From Desulfuromonadaceae bacterium UBA6124 (GTDB lineage Bacteria > Desulfobacterota > Desulfuromonadia > Desulfuromonadales > Trichloromonadaceae), in assembly GCA_002423365.1 (NCBI GenBank), contig DIVU01000313.1, positions 1 through 12,903 on the forward strand: 12,903 nucleotides of DNA. The letters run 5' to 3'. Positions 7,332 to 12,903 of this stretch are shown one piece after another. The notes under the pieces are model-generated. The model worked only from the letters and a program-made list of their open reading frames with translations, ran no database searches and was not told the DNA's origin. Both the position numbers and the translations under genes were made by a program. How positions within the stretch are numbered: the first letter of the stretch is position 1; each line of letters opens with the position of its first letter.

Positions 7332-7351
7332 GTTCGTAGGAAGGATCCAAC

Positions 7352-8206
7352 ATGCAGAGTGAATTTCAATCGATTATCAATTCGGTGGGGGATTTGCCGC
7401 CGATGCCAATGGTGGCGACCAAGGTCATTCAGTTGATGCAGGACTCGAATAAAACGGCAAAGGATCTGGCCGATGCCATATCCAAGGATGCGGCGGTTTC
7501 GGCGCGCCTCCTGAAAATCGCCAACTCCTCCTTTTACAGCATGCAACGCCAGGTCAAGACGATTGAGCACGCCATCGTCATCCTTGGTGAGAAGACTTTG
7601 AAAAGCCTGGTGTTGGCCTCCAGCCTCAAGGGGGTCAACAAGACCTTCGGCTTGACGGAAAAAATGCTCTGGGAAGATTCCATCGGCGCCGCCATCGGTT
7701 CGCGACTGGTCGCCCAGCGCTTCAAATCATCCGATCCGGAAGAAGCCTTTCTCGGCGGTCTCTTCCGACATATCGGCAAGCTGGTCATGAACAACACCGA
7801 TCCGGATAATTTTCTACAGATCATTCAAGGGGTGTATAACGGCGAGGGAACCTTCGAGGATCTGGAGAAGAAATACTTCCCCTATTCCCACGCCCTGATC
7901 GGCGAAGCCGTGCTGCAGAAATGGAATTTTGCTGAAAATCTCACCCAAGTGGCTCGCCACCACGAGGACCTCGACATTCCCCGCAAGGAGAACCCCGACC
8001 TCTACCGCCTGCTCATTACCGTTCACATCGCCGACAAACTCTGCCGCAGCCTCGGCATCGGCCAGCGTGAACCGGATGAAAGTCTCGATCTGTTCGAGTG
8101 CCTCAAGGATAAGGCGCCGGGTATCAAACCGGAACACCTCGACAAGGTTCTGGAAGAGTTCCGGGTGATTTTCGAACGGGACCGGGACGCCTTCCTCGAA
8201 AACTGA
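7352..8206 (+). CDS. HDOD-domain signalling protein
   Basis: 284 aa, preceded by a strong AGGAAGGA site with 6-base spacing. An HDOD domain spans about residues 10-210: LPPMPMVATKVIQLMQD, then DLADAISKDAAVSARLLKIANSSFY, then IEHAIVILGEKTLKSLVL. This is a non-enzymatic relative of HD phosphohydrolases. The usual HD pair (LLHDIGKL) here reads LFRHIGKL (Arg139-His140), so the metal-binding Asp is missing; the later Arg-His-His (202-204) remains. Catalysis is therefore unlikely and a binding or scaffolding role is expected. HDOD proteins are common in Deltaproteobacteria and take part in signalling, chemotaxis and motility control. There is no other domain: no receiver, GGDEF or EAL. It is a soluble cytoplasmic protein with no signal peptide or membrane segment. 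It appears to be a single-gene transcription unit with its own promoter and terminator. Confidence 0.9.
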   Translation: MQSEFQSIINSVGDLPPMPMVATKVIQLMQDSNKTAKDLADAISKDAAVSARLLKIANSSFYSMQRQVKTIEHAIVILGEKTLKSLVLASSLKGVNKTFGLTEKMLWEDSIGAAIGSRLVAQRFKSSDPEEAFLGGLFRHIGKLVMNNTDPDNFLQIIQGVYNGEGTFEDLEKKYFPYSHALIGEAVLQKWNFAENLTQVARHHEDLDIPRKENPDLYRLLITVHIADKLCRSLGIGQREPDESLDLFECLKDKAPGIKPEHLDKVLEEFRVIFERDRDAFLEN

Positions 8207-8222
8207 ACAATAGATCCATCAT

Positions 8223-8267
8223 GACAAAAAAACGCCGGCCTCCTGAGAGAGCCGGCGTTTTTTTGTC
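8223..8267. terminator. Strong rho-independent terminator after the HDOD gene, usable in both directions
   Basis: A perfect 17-bp inverted repeat runs from 8223-8239 to 8251-8267. Its GC core is CGCCGGC/GCCGGCG with an 11-base loop, flanked by A7 on one side and T7 (8258-8264) on the other. It therefore has a U tract for both the HDOD gene and the convergent acnB gene. Confidence 0.92.
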
Positions 8268-8278
8268 GGAAAAACCTT

Positions 8279-8309
8279 CGCCCCCGCCGGAATGAATCCG
8301 GCGGGGGCG
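8279..8309 (-). terminator. Second hairpin, probable first terminator of acnB
   Basis: A perfect 13-bp GC-rich stem (8279-8291 with 8297-8309, 5-base loop) starts 23 bases beyond the acnB stop codon. On the minus strand it is followed by AAGGTTTTTCC, a somewhat offset T tract. The 17-bp terminator at 8223-8267 lies next in line, so acnB has two stops in series. On the plus strand the stem is followed by AGTTTTATT, so it may also back up HDOD termination. Confidence 0.65.
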
Positions 8310-8332
8310 AGTTTTATTCGGAACGCTTCGGC

Positions 8333-10867
8333 TTACTTGCCGTAGCCTTCCATTTCATCGAACTGCAAGTATTTGTAGATCTGCTCGGCCTTGGGCGCGA
8401 CTTTTTCTTTGTACACGGCCAGATATTCGGCCGGGGTCGGCAACTTACCCATATTGGTGATGACCGCGCCGAGTTCAGCGGAGCCGAGGTAAACCTTGGC
8501 GCCGTTACCGATGCGGTCGTCGAAGTTACGAGTCGAGGTGGAGAACATGTTCACCCCATCGGGTACCCGGGCCTGGTTCCCCATGCACAGCGAGCAACCA
8601 GCGATCTCGATGCGGGCGCCCATGGCGCTGTAGACCGAGAAGATGGCCTCGTCCTTGAGCTGCTGCTGATCCATGCGGGTCGGCGGGCAAATCCAGGTAC
8701 GAACGGCCGGATTGAACTTCTGGCCGCGCCAGATTTCGGCAGCGGCGCGGAAGTGGCCGATGTTGGTCATGCAGGAACCGAGGAAAACATCGTGAATCTG
8801 GGTGCCGGCAACTTCAGAGAGGAGCTTGACGTCGTCCGGGTCGTTCGGGCAGGCCAGAATCGGCTCCTTGATATCGGCCAGGTCGATCTCGATGACGGCG
8901 GCGTACTCGGCATTGGCGTCGGCCTTGAGCAGCTTGGGCGCCTTCAGCCAATCGTTGACGGCGTCGATGCGCTTCTGCAGGGTCTGCGGATCCTGATAGC
9001 CCTCGGCGATCATCTTCTTCATCAGGGCGACGTTGGAACGCAGATAGGTGCAGACCGACGCTTCGGAGAGCTGGATGCAGCCGGCGGCGGCACTGCGCTC
9101 GGCAGCGGCGTCGGTCAACTCGAACGCTTGCTCGACGGAGAGCTCGGGCAGACCTTCCATTTCGAGAATGCGGCCGTTGAAGATGTTCTTCTTGTTCTTC
9201 TTGGGTACGGTCAGCAGGCCCTGCTTGATCGCCCAGAGGGGGATGGCGTTAACCGCGTCGCGCAGGGTGATGCCGGGGTTGAATTTGCCTTTGAAACGGA
9301 CCAGCACCGATTCGGGCATATCCAGGGGCATGAAGCCCATGGCGCCGGCGAAAGCGACCAGACCGGAGCCGGCCGGGAAGCTGATGCCCATCGGGAAGCG
9401 GGTGTGCGAGTCACCGCCGGTGCCGACGGTGTCGGGCAGCAACAGACGGTTCAACCAGCTGTGGATGACGCCGTCACCGGGGCGCAAGGCGACGCCGGCG
9501 CGCTCGGCGATGAACTTGGGCAGGTTCTTGTGCATCTTCACATCTGCCGGTTTGGGATAGGCGGCGGTGTGGCAGAAAGACTGCATGAACATCGGCGACA
9601 GGAACTTAAGACATGCCAGTTCCTTCAGTTCGTCGGCGGTCATCGGACCGGTGGTGTCCTGGGAACCGACGGTGGTCATCTTCGGCTCGCAGGCGGTGCC
9701 GGGGAGAACCCCATCAACACCACAGGCCTTGCCGACCATTTTCTGCGCCAGGGAGTAGCCTTGACCGGCCTTGGGCACCGGGTTGACCGGCAGGGTGAAG
9801 ATGTCGGTAGCGCCCATGCCAAGGGCGGCGCGCGCCTTCTCGGTCAGCGCGCGGCCGATGATCAGGGGGATGCGGCCGCCGGCACGGAATTCATCGGGCA
9901 CGGTATTGGGGGCGATGGCGAAGGTGGTGAGAACCTTGCCGGCTTCATTGGTCACTTCGCCCTTTTTGGTATTGATGACGATGACGTCGCCGGTGTTCAT
10001 GGCGGTGACATCCATCTTCAGCGGCAGGGCACCGGAATCCTGAGCGGTATTGAAGAAGATCGGCGCGATAACGCCGCCGATAATGACGCCGCCGGTCTTC
10101 TTGTTGGGCACGGCCGGAATTTCGTTGCCGATGGCCCAGAGCACGCTGTTGCAGGCCGATTTGCGGGACGAACCGGTACCGACCACGTCGCCGACGAAGG
10201 CAACCTGGAAGCCGTCGGCGCGAAACTTGGCGATTTCGGCGTTACCGGTGGGGAAGCGGGTCTTGCCCATGGCCAGGGAGTGCAGCGGGATGTCGGGGCG
10301 GCTCCAGGCGTCGCCGGCCGGAGAGAAGTCGTCGGTATTGATCTCGCCGTCGACCTTGTAAACCTTGACCTTGATGGTTTCGGCCAGGGCCGGCTTGCTG
10401 GTGAACCACTCGGCGTTGGCCCAGGAGGTAAGGACCTTTTTAGCAGCGGCGTTGGACTTGGCAAGGGCTACGACCTCGTCGAAGGCATCGTAAACCAGGG
10501 TGATGCCGGAGAGGGCGCAGGCGGCATCATCGGCCAGTTCGGCGACCTTGAGAGCGTCGACCAAGGGCTTGACGTTATAACCGCCGATCATGGTGCCGAG
10601 GATCTTAACCGCGTCCTTTTTGCTGATCAGCGGGGAGCTGACCGCGCCCTTGAGGAGCTTGCCGAGGAAATCGGCCTTGACTTCGGCGGCCGGATCGACC
10701 CCCGGGGAGATGCGCTCCTTGAACAGATTCAGCAGAAAGCTTTCCTTGCCGGCGGGGGGCGCCTGCAACAGCTTGCACAGATCGGCGGCCTGCTCGGGAC
10801 TCAGGGGAAGCGCGGGAATGCCTTGGGCCTTACGCTCTTCCTCATGCTTCAGATATGCTTCGATCAT
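8333..10867 (-). CDS. acnB: Aconitate hydratase B (bifunctional aconitase / 2-methylisocitrate dehydratase type)
   Basis: 844 aa. It interconverts citrate and isocitrate via cis-aconitate in the TCA cycle in the cytoplasm. The domain order is the AcnB one: an N-terminal HEAT-like domain (about 1-155, with LLNLFKERISPGVD and LGTMIGGYNVKPLVDAL), a swivel domain (NTDDFSPAGDAWSRPDIPLHSLAMG, GDVVGTGSSRKS), then the catalytic Fe-S region (SLAQKMVGKACG, GDGVIHSWLNR, GTGGDSHTRFP). The three [4Fe-4S] ligands are present: Cys699 in GSCMTNIGHFRAA and Cys758/Cys761 in GCSLCMGNQARV. It is slightly shorter than the E. coli enzyme (865 aa) because it lacks the last C-terminal residues. The frame is open to a TTG at 10882, but that codon precedes the AGGAGG site; the ATG at 10867 lies 6 bases after it and matches the family start. 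A long structured leader precedes it, a possible site of post-transcriptional control. It appears monocistronic. Confidence 0.98.
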   Translation of the reverse strand: MIEAYLKHEEERKAQGIPALPLSPEQAADLCKLLQAPPAGKESFLLNLFKERISPGVDPAAEVKADFLGKLLKGAVSSPLISKKDAVKILGTMIGGYNVKPLVDALKVAELADDAACALSGITLVYDAFDEVVALAKSNAAAKKVLTSWANAEWFTSKPALAETIKVKVYKVDGEINTDDFSPAGDAWSRPDIPLHSLAMGKTRFPTGNAEIAKFRADGFQVAFVGDVVGTGSSRKSACNSVLWAIGNEIPAVPNKKTGGVIIGGVIAPIFFNTAQDSGALPLKMDVTAMNTGDVIVINTKKGEVTNEAGKVLTTFAIAPNTVPDEFRAGGRIPLIIGRALTEKARAALGMGATDIFTLPVNPVPKAGQGYSLAQKMVGKACGVDGVLPGTACEPKMTTVGSQDTTGPMTADELKELACLKFLSPMFMQSFCHTAAYPKPADVKMHKNLPKFIAERAGVALRPGDGVIHSWLNRLLLPDTVGTGGDSHTRFPMGISFPAGSGLVAFAGAMGFMPLDMPESVLVRFKGKFNPGITLRDAVNAIPLWAIKQGLLTVPKKNKKNIFNGRILEMEGLPELSVEQAFELTDAAAERSAAAGCIQLSEASVCTYLRSNVALMKKMIAEGYQDPQTLQKRIDAVNDWLKAPKLLKADANAEYAAVIEIDLADIKEPILACPNDPDDVKLLSEVAGTQIHDVFLGSCMTNIGHFRAAAEIWRGQKFNPAVRTWICPPTRMDQQQLKDEAIFSVYSAMGARIEIAGCSLCMGNQARVPDGVNMFSTSTRNFDDRIGNGAKVYLGSAELGAVITNMGKLPTPAEYLAVYKEKVAPKAEQIYKYLQFDEMEGYGK

Positions 10868-10873
10868 CTCTCT

Positions 10874-10879
10874 CCTCCT
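10874..10879 (-). promoter_or_regulatory. Ribosome binding site of acnB
   Basis: A consensus AGGAGG on the minus strand lies 6 bases before the ATG at 10867. It is embedded in a longer purine run (GAGGAGGAGAGAG) and rules out the upstream TTG at 10882 as the start. Confidence 0.85.
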
Positions 10880-10888
10880 CAATGTAGT

Positions 10889-10959
10889 GGGGACGTTCTC
10901 CTCGCGGAGCGGCCCCTTGAAAACTGCCGGCAGAGGTTTCTATCAAAAGTCTGCCAGTT
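10889..10959 (-). promoter_or_regulatory. Two predicted hairpins in the acnB leader
   Basis: Both are read on the minus strand. The distal hairpin (10922-10959) pairs AACTG+GCAGA with TCTGC+CAGTT, 10 bp with a 3-base CGG bulge and a 15-base loop. The proximal hairpin (10889-10916) pairs GGGG with CCCC and CTCC with GGAG around a GCGA (GNRA) tetraloop. Its GAGGAG strand resembles the real ribosome binding site, so CTCC could pair with either one. No known riboswitch class is recognised. Confidence 0.4.
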
Positions 10960-11009
10960 CGGTGAAAACGGTGCGCTAACCCGCGCGACGGAACCGAAAA
11001 CTTGCATAC

Positions 11010-11037
11010 TGTATACGATTGCGCGGGTTATTGTCAA
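11010..11037 (-). promoter_or_regulatory. Sigma70-like promoter of acnB
   Basis: On the minus strand a perfect -35 TTGACA (11032-11037), a 16-base spacer and a -10 TATACA (11010-11015) predict a start near 11002, giving a leader of about 135 bases. The -10 overlaps the palindrome GTATAC (11011-11016), a core often seen in GntR-family operators; this is only suggestive. Confidence 0.65.
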
Positions 11038-11060
11038 CGCGGAAGTCGTTCAAAAATAAA

Positions 11061-11140
11061 CCCTTGGCGGGATACCGGGGAGGAGTTTCATGGCGGAAAG
11101 GATTAAAATAGCGAGACGGACGGACCAGTTTAGCCAAGGG
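11061..11140. repeat. 8-bp inverted repeat bracketing a 64-base segment downstream of the phosphatase gene
   Basis: CCCTTGGC (11061-11068) is the exact reverse complement of GCCAAGGG (11133-11140). On the minus strand the second arm is immediately followed by TTTATTTTTG. The whole could therefore act as a long-loop terminator for the phosphatase gene, whose stop is 17 bases upstream, or mark the 3' end of a small RNA. Confidence 0.4.
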
Positions 11141-11149
11141 ATCGGATAA
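11090..11149 (+). CDS. Possible 19-residue small ORF
   Basis: An ATG preceded by GGGGAGGAG (11077-11085, 4 bases before the ATG) opens a 19-codon frame, MAERIKIARRTDQFSQGIG, ending in TAA. It is basic, has no hydrophobic segment and resembles nothing I recognise. No convincing plus-strand promoter is visible, and both neighbouring genes lie on the opposite strand. The strong ribosome binding site is the only positive evidence; it could be chance in GC-rich, purine-rich DNA. Confidence 0.2.
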   Translation: MAERIKIARRTDQFSQGIG

Positions 11150-11157
11150 TCCGCCCT

Positions 11158-12345
11158 TTAGCGCGGGCCATTGAACTCGATTCCGAAAAAACTGACATCA
11201 TCCCCCGGCGGTCGGCCCCGTCCGTAGCCCTGCAGGTCGGACATCAATCCGTGGATCACCCGCTCCAGGGGGAGATGACGGTGGCGCAGGAGGAAATCGA
11301 GCAAGCGGCCGTCGCCGTAAGGTTCTCCGTCGGGGGTAAAATGTTCGGTCACGCCGTCCGAGTAGAGATAGAGCCGATCCGCGGGCGCCAGTCGCACCTG
11401 CCCCTCCTGGTAGGGAAGTACTCCGCCGAGGCCGACCAGGGTTCCCCCCTCGCCGAGCAATTCCCAGGACCCGTCAGCCCGCACCAGGATCGGCGCCGGG
11501 TGCCCGCCGTTGCAGTAGCGTACCCTGCCGGTGCGGGGATCAAGCAGCAAATAGACGATACTGAAGAACTTCTCGAACCGTTCAAAGGGATATTCCCGAT
11601 CGAGGGCGGTCAGGACCTCGGCGGGACCCGACACCTCGAAATAGGGCGGGCGGTCGAGAATCCTCTTGACCAGACGCCCGGTTTGCGCCGTCAGGCTCTG
11701 ATAGACGGAAACCGTCACCATCGCCGAGGGGATGCCGTGACCGCTCACATCGATCAGGTAGACCATCAGGGCGTCTTCTGAAAGGGGGGCCAGATAAAAG
11801 AGATCGCCGCCGACGGTTTCGCAGGGGAGAAACTCCCAGGAAAAGGAAAAGGCGTCGTTATGGGGGAGGGACTGGGGCAGCAGGCTGCGCTGGATGTGGG
11901 AAGCGGAAGCGAGGCTCTGCTCGATTTCGATCTGGCGCATCAGCAGCTGTTCCTCGGCCAGCATCCGCGCCTGGAAGAGCTGGCGCATCCGGAGCAGCAA
12001 ACCGACCTGTTCGAGTACGTGGTCACTGTCGCCGGGACTGACGATGGAAGCCCAGGCGCGGGGGGTTAAATCCCGCATCCGCCCGGGTTCCATCCCGTTC
12101 GAGGCAAAGCGCAGGCAGGGGATATCGGCCGCGAGCAGCTGAGCTTCGAAAAGACCGAGCTGTTCTTCGGAAGAACGAGCCAGCAGCTCGGCATCTAGCA
12201 GCACCAGGGCTGGCCGCTCGCGTAGACATTCACCGGCCTCGGCGAGTTCGCCCGCATGCAGCACCTCATGCCCGGCGCTGCCGAGAATTCCCCCCAATCC
12301 GCGGCTGGCGGAGGCGGCGCTGGTAAGAAGAATTTTTTCCCGCAT
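11158..12345 (-). CDS. PP2C/SpoIIE-type serine phosphatase with a degenerate receiver-like N-terminus
   Basis: 395 aa from the ATG at 12345. Residues 1 to about 115 have the receiver fold pattern (KILLTSAASASRGLGGIL, then ALVLLDAELL with Asp51). The acidic pair is absent (LLTSA), so normal phosphorylation is doubtful. A helical linker (about 115-155, MRQLFQARMLAEEQLLMRQIEIEQ) could form a coiled coil and leads into IQRSLLP, typical of RsbU-like proteins. The phosphatase domain (about 170-390) holds the metal-binding acidic motifs GGD (Asp181), IDVSGHG (Asp199), YSDGVTE (Asp330) and GDD (382-383), so it should be active. Such proteins dephosphorylate anti-sigma-factor antagonists in partner-switching stress or envelope signalling; no antagonist or anti-sigma gene is visible here. 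The frame extends to an ATG at 12378, but that one has a ribosome binding site only 2 bases away, whereas 12345 has GGAG with 9-base spacing. Confidence 0.9.
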   Translation of the reverse strand: MREKILLTSAASASRGLGGILGSAGHEVLHAGELAEAGECLRERPALVLLDAELLARSSEEQLGLFEAQLLAADIPCLRFASNGMEPGRMRDLTPRAWASIVSPGDSDHVLEQVGLLLRMRQLFQARMLAEEQLLMRQIEIEQSLASASHIQRSLLPQSLPHNDAFSFSWEFLPCETVGGDLFYLAPLSEDALMVYLIDVSGHGIPSAMVTVSVYQSLTAQTGRLVKRILDRPPYFEVSGPAEVLTALDREYPFERFEKFFSIVYLLLDPRTGRVRYCNGGHPAPILVRADGSWELLGEGGTLVGLGGVLPYQEGQVRLAPADRLYLYSDGVTEHFTPDGEPYGDGRLLDFLLRHRHLPLERVIHGLMSDLQGYGRGRPPGDDVSFFGIEFNGPR

Positions 12346-12401
12346 CGCACAGGACTCCAGGGAAGAAAATCGAACCATTACCTTTTTTTAAGCTAAGCAT
12401 A

Positions 12402-12417
12402 GCCAGCCGAGGCTGGC
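12402..12417. terminator. Short hairpin between the ABC-F gene and the phosphatase gene
   Basis: GCCAGCC and GGCTGGC form a perfect 7-bp inverted repeat (6 bp plus a 4-base loop if folded). On the minus strand TATGCTTAGCTT follows, a poor U tract. It may end transcription of the upstream ABC-F gene. It is listed as a weak terminator or other RNA structure. Confidence 0.35.
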
Positions 12418-12433
12418 AAATGCATTTTTTCGC

Positions 12434-12450
12434 CGGGGAAGTTTTCCCCG
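12434..12450. repeat. Perfect 7-bp hairpin just after the ABC-F stop codon
   Basis: CGGGGAA (12434-12440) and TTCCCCG (12444-12450) pair around a 3-base loop, starting 6 bases past the uup stop. On the minus strand an A run rather than a T run follows, so it is not a standard terminator. It could stabilise the 3' end of the transcript. Confidence 0.4.
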
Positions 12451-12456
12451 CAACCT

Positions 12457-12903
12457 TCATCCCCCCTGGTTGCGGGTTTCCAACTCCTCCCAGCGCTCAA
12501 AGAGCTGTTCCAATCGCAAATCCAGTTCTCCCAGGGCCTTGGCCACTTCCGTCAAACGCAGGTGGTCCCCCAGTTGAGCCGGATCGGCGAGCCGCTGTTC
12601 ATATTCGGCCTTGGTCTGCTCCAATTCGGCGATTTCCCGTTCCACAGCTTCGAGTTCGAGCTTTTCCTTGTAGCCGAGACCGGTCTTCTTCCGTGCTTTC
12701 GGCTCGGCGACGGCCGGTTTCGCCTCAAGTTTGCGCGCCTGGCGTTCATCTTCCGACCGCAATTCCTGAAAACGCAGGAAATCCTCGTAATTCCCTTCGT
12801 AATAGACCACCTTCCCAGACTCCTCGAAATGGAGGATACCGGTGGCGACCCGATCGAGAAACCAGCGATCGTGGGTCACCACCAGCACACAGCCGGGGAA
12901 ATC
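12457..12903 (-). CDS. uup: ABC-F ATPase, Uup type, C-terminal part (5' end outside the window)
   Basis: 148 residues are visible and the frame is open to the last base. The first residues (DFPGCVLVVTHDRWFLDRV) are the end of the second ABC domain with the H-loop His of THD. HFEESGKVVYYEGNYEDFL, typical of ABC-F proteins, follows. A charged linker (KPAVAEPKARKK) then leads to a coiled-coil C-terminal domain (GYKEKLELEAVEREIAELEQTKAEYEQRL ending in FERWEELE), which matches the Uup CTD rather than EttA. There is no membrane domain. Uup-type proteins act in the cytoplasm on ribosomes and/or branched DNA intermediates; the E. coli gene affects precise transposon excision. The gene lies 111 bases upstream of the phosphatase gene on the same strand, with two short hairpins between them, so it is probably a separate unit. 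Confidence 0.88.
   Translation of the reverse strand, partial: DFPGCVLVVTHDRWFLDRVATGILHFEESGKVVYYEGNYEDFLRFQELRSEDERQARKLEAKPAVAEPKARKKTGLGYKEKLELEAVEREIAELEQTKAEYEQRLADPAQLGDHLRLTEVAKALGELDLRLEQLFERWEELETRNQGG

Noticed and set aside
7279..7351. c-di-GMP (GEMM) riboswitch before the HDOD gene
   Set aside because: The characteristic GGGCAAA-type loop and the second helix with its receptor are missing; only a single hairpin is present.
8753..11059. 768-codon plus-strand open frame opposite acnB
   Set aside because: It is antisense to a near-certain acnB and shows only low-complexity Gly/Asp/Val-rich translation with no domain. Long antisense frames are a codon-bias effect in GC-rich genes.
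11051..11092. Minus-strand 13-codon frame starting at the ATG at 11092
   Set aside because: It has no ribosome binding site and is very short; it overlaps the inverted repeat and is not supported as coding.
11061..11140. Integron attC-like site or MITE
   Set aside because: No GTTRRRY/RYYYAAC core pair, no target-site duplication and no mobile gene nearby; the arms are only 8 bp.

Overview
The window is a stretch of GC-rich (about 60%) bacterial chromosome. Gene content points to a Gram-negative anaerobe of the Desulfuromonadales/Geobacter type: a bacterial-type aconitase B, an HDOD regulator, a SpoIIE-type phosphatase with a receiver-like N-terminus, a multi-receiver hybrid kinase, and a TonB / TonB-dependent receptor pair. 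This placement is an inference from gene content and style; no rRNA or other phylogenetic marker is present. There are no tRNAs, rRNAs, insertion sequences, CRISPR arrays or prophage genes. No gene-free stretch exceeds 300 bases.

Left part (1-7190), cell-envelope block. A 5'-truncated hybrid histidine kinase (end of the ATPase domain plus three receivers, the first degenerate) overlaps the start of a membrane-anchored LVIVD-repeat beta-propeller protein, so the two are probably translationally coupled. The propeller gene converges on, and overlaps by 10 bases, a TonB-dependent outer-membrane receptor on the minus strand. Divergent from the receptor, across an AT-rich 206-base promoter region, is a TonB protein with a good ExbB/D-contact motif, though no exbB or exbD is in view. 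Kinase, propeller, receptor and TonB could form one sensing and uptake unit of unknown substrate; this is the most interesting hypothesis in the window.

Middle (7191-8332). A single HDOD-domain gene lies behind its own promoter, with a folded 5' leader and a strong ribosome binding site. It ends in a perfect 17-bp inverted repeat with a T tract. A second 13-bp hairpin beside it serves the convergent aconitase gene.

Right part (8333-12903), all genes on the minus strand. acnB (TCA cycle) has a long leader of about 135 bases with two predicted hairpins and a clear sigma70-like promoter. Upstream lie an intergenic segment holding an inverted repeat and a possible 19-codon ORF, then a PP2C/SpoIIE phosphatase with a degenerate receiver-like N-terminus, then the C-terminal part of an Uup-type ABC-F ATPase cut by the window edge.

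Several starts were set from ribosome binding sites rather than the longest reading frame: receptor ATG at 6213, tonB GTG at 6420, acnB ATG at 10867 and phosphatase ATG at 12345. I saw no clearly new defence, mobile or biosynthetic system. The points most worth a second look are the envelope block, the structured leaders of acnB and the HDOD gene, and the inverted-repeat segment at 11061-11149.
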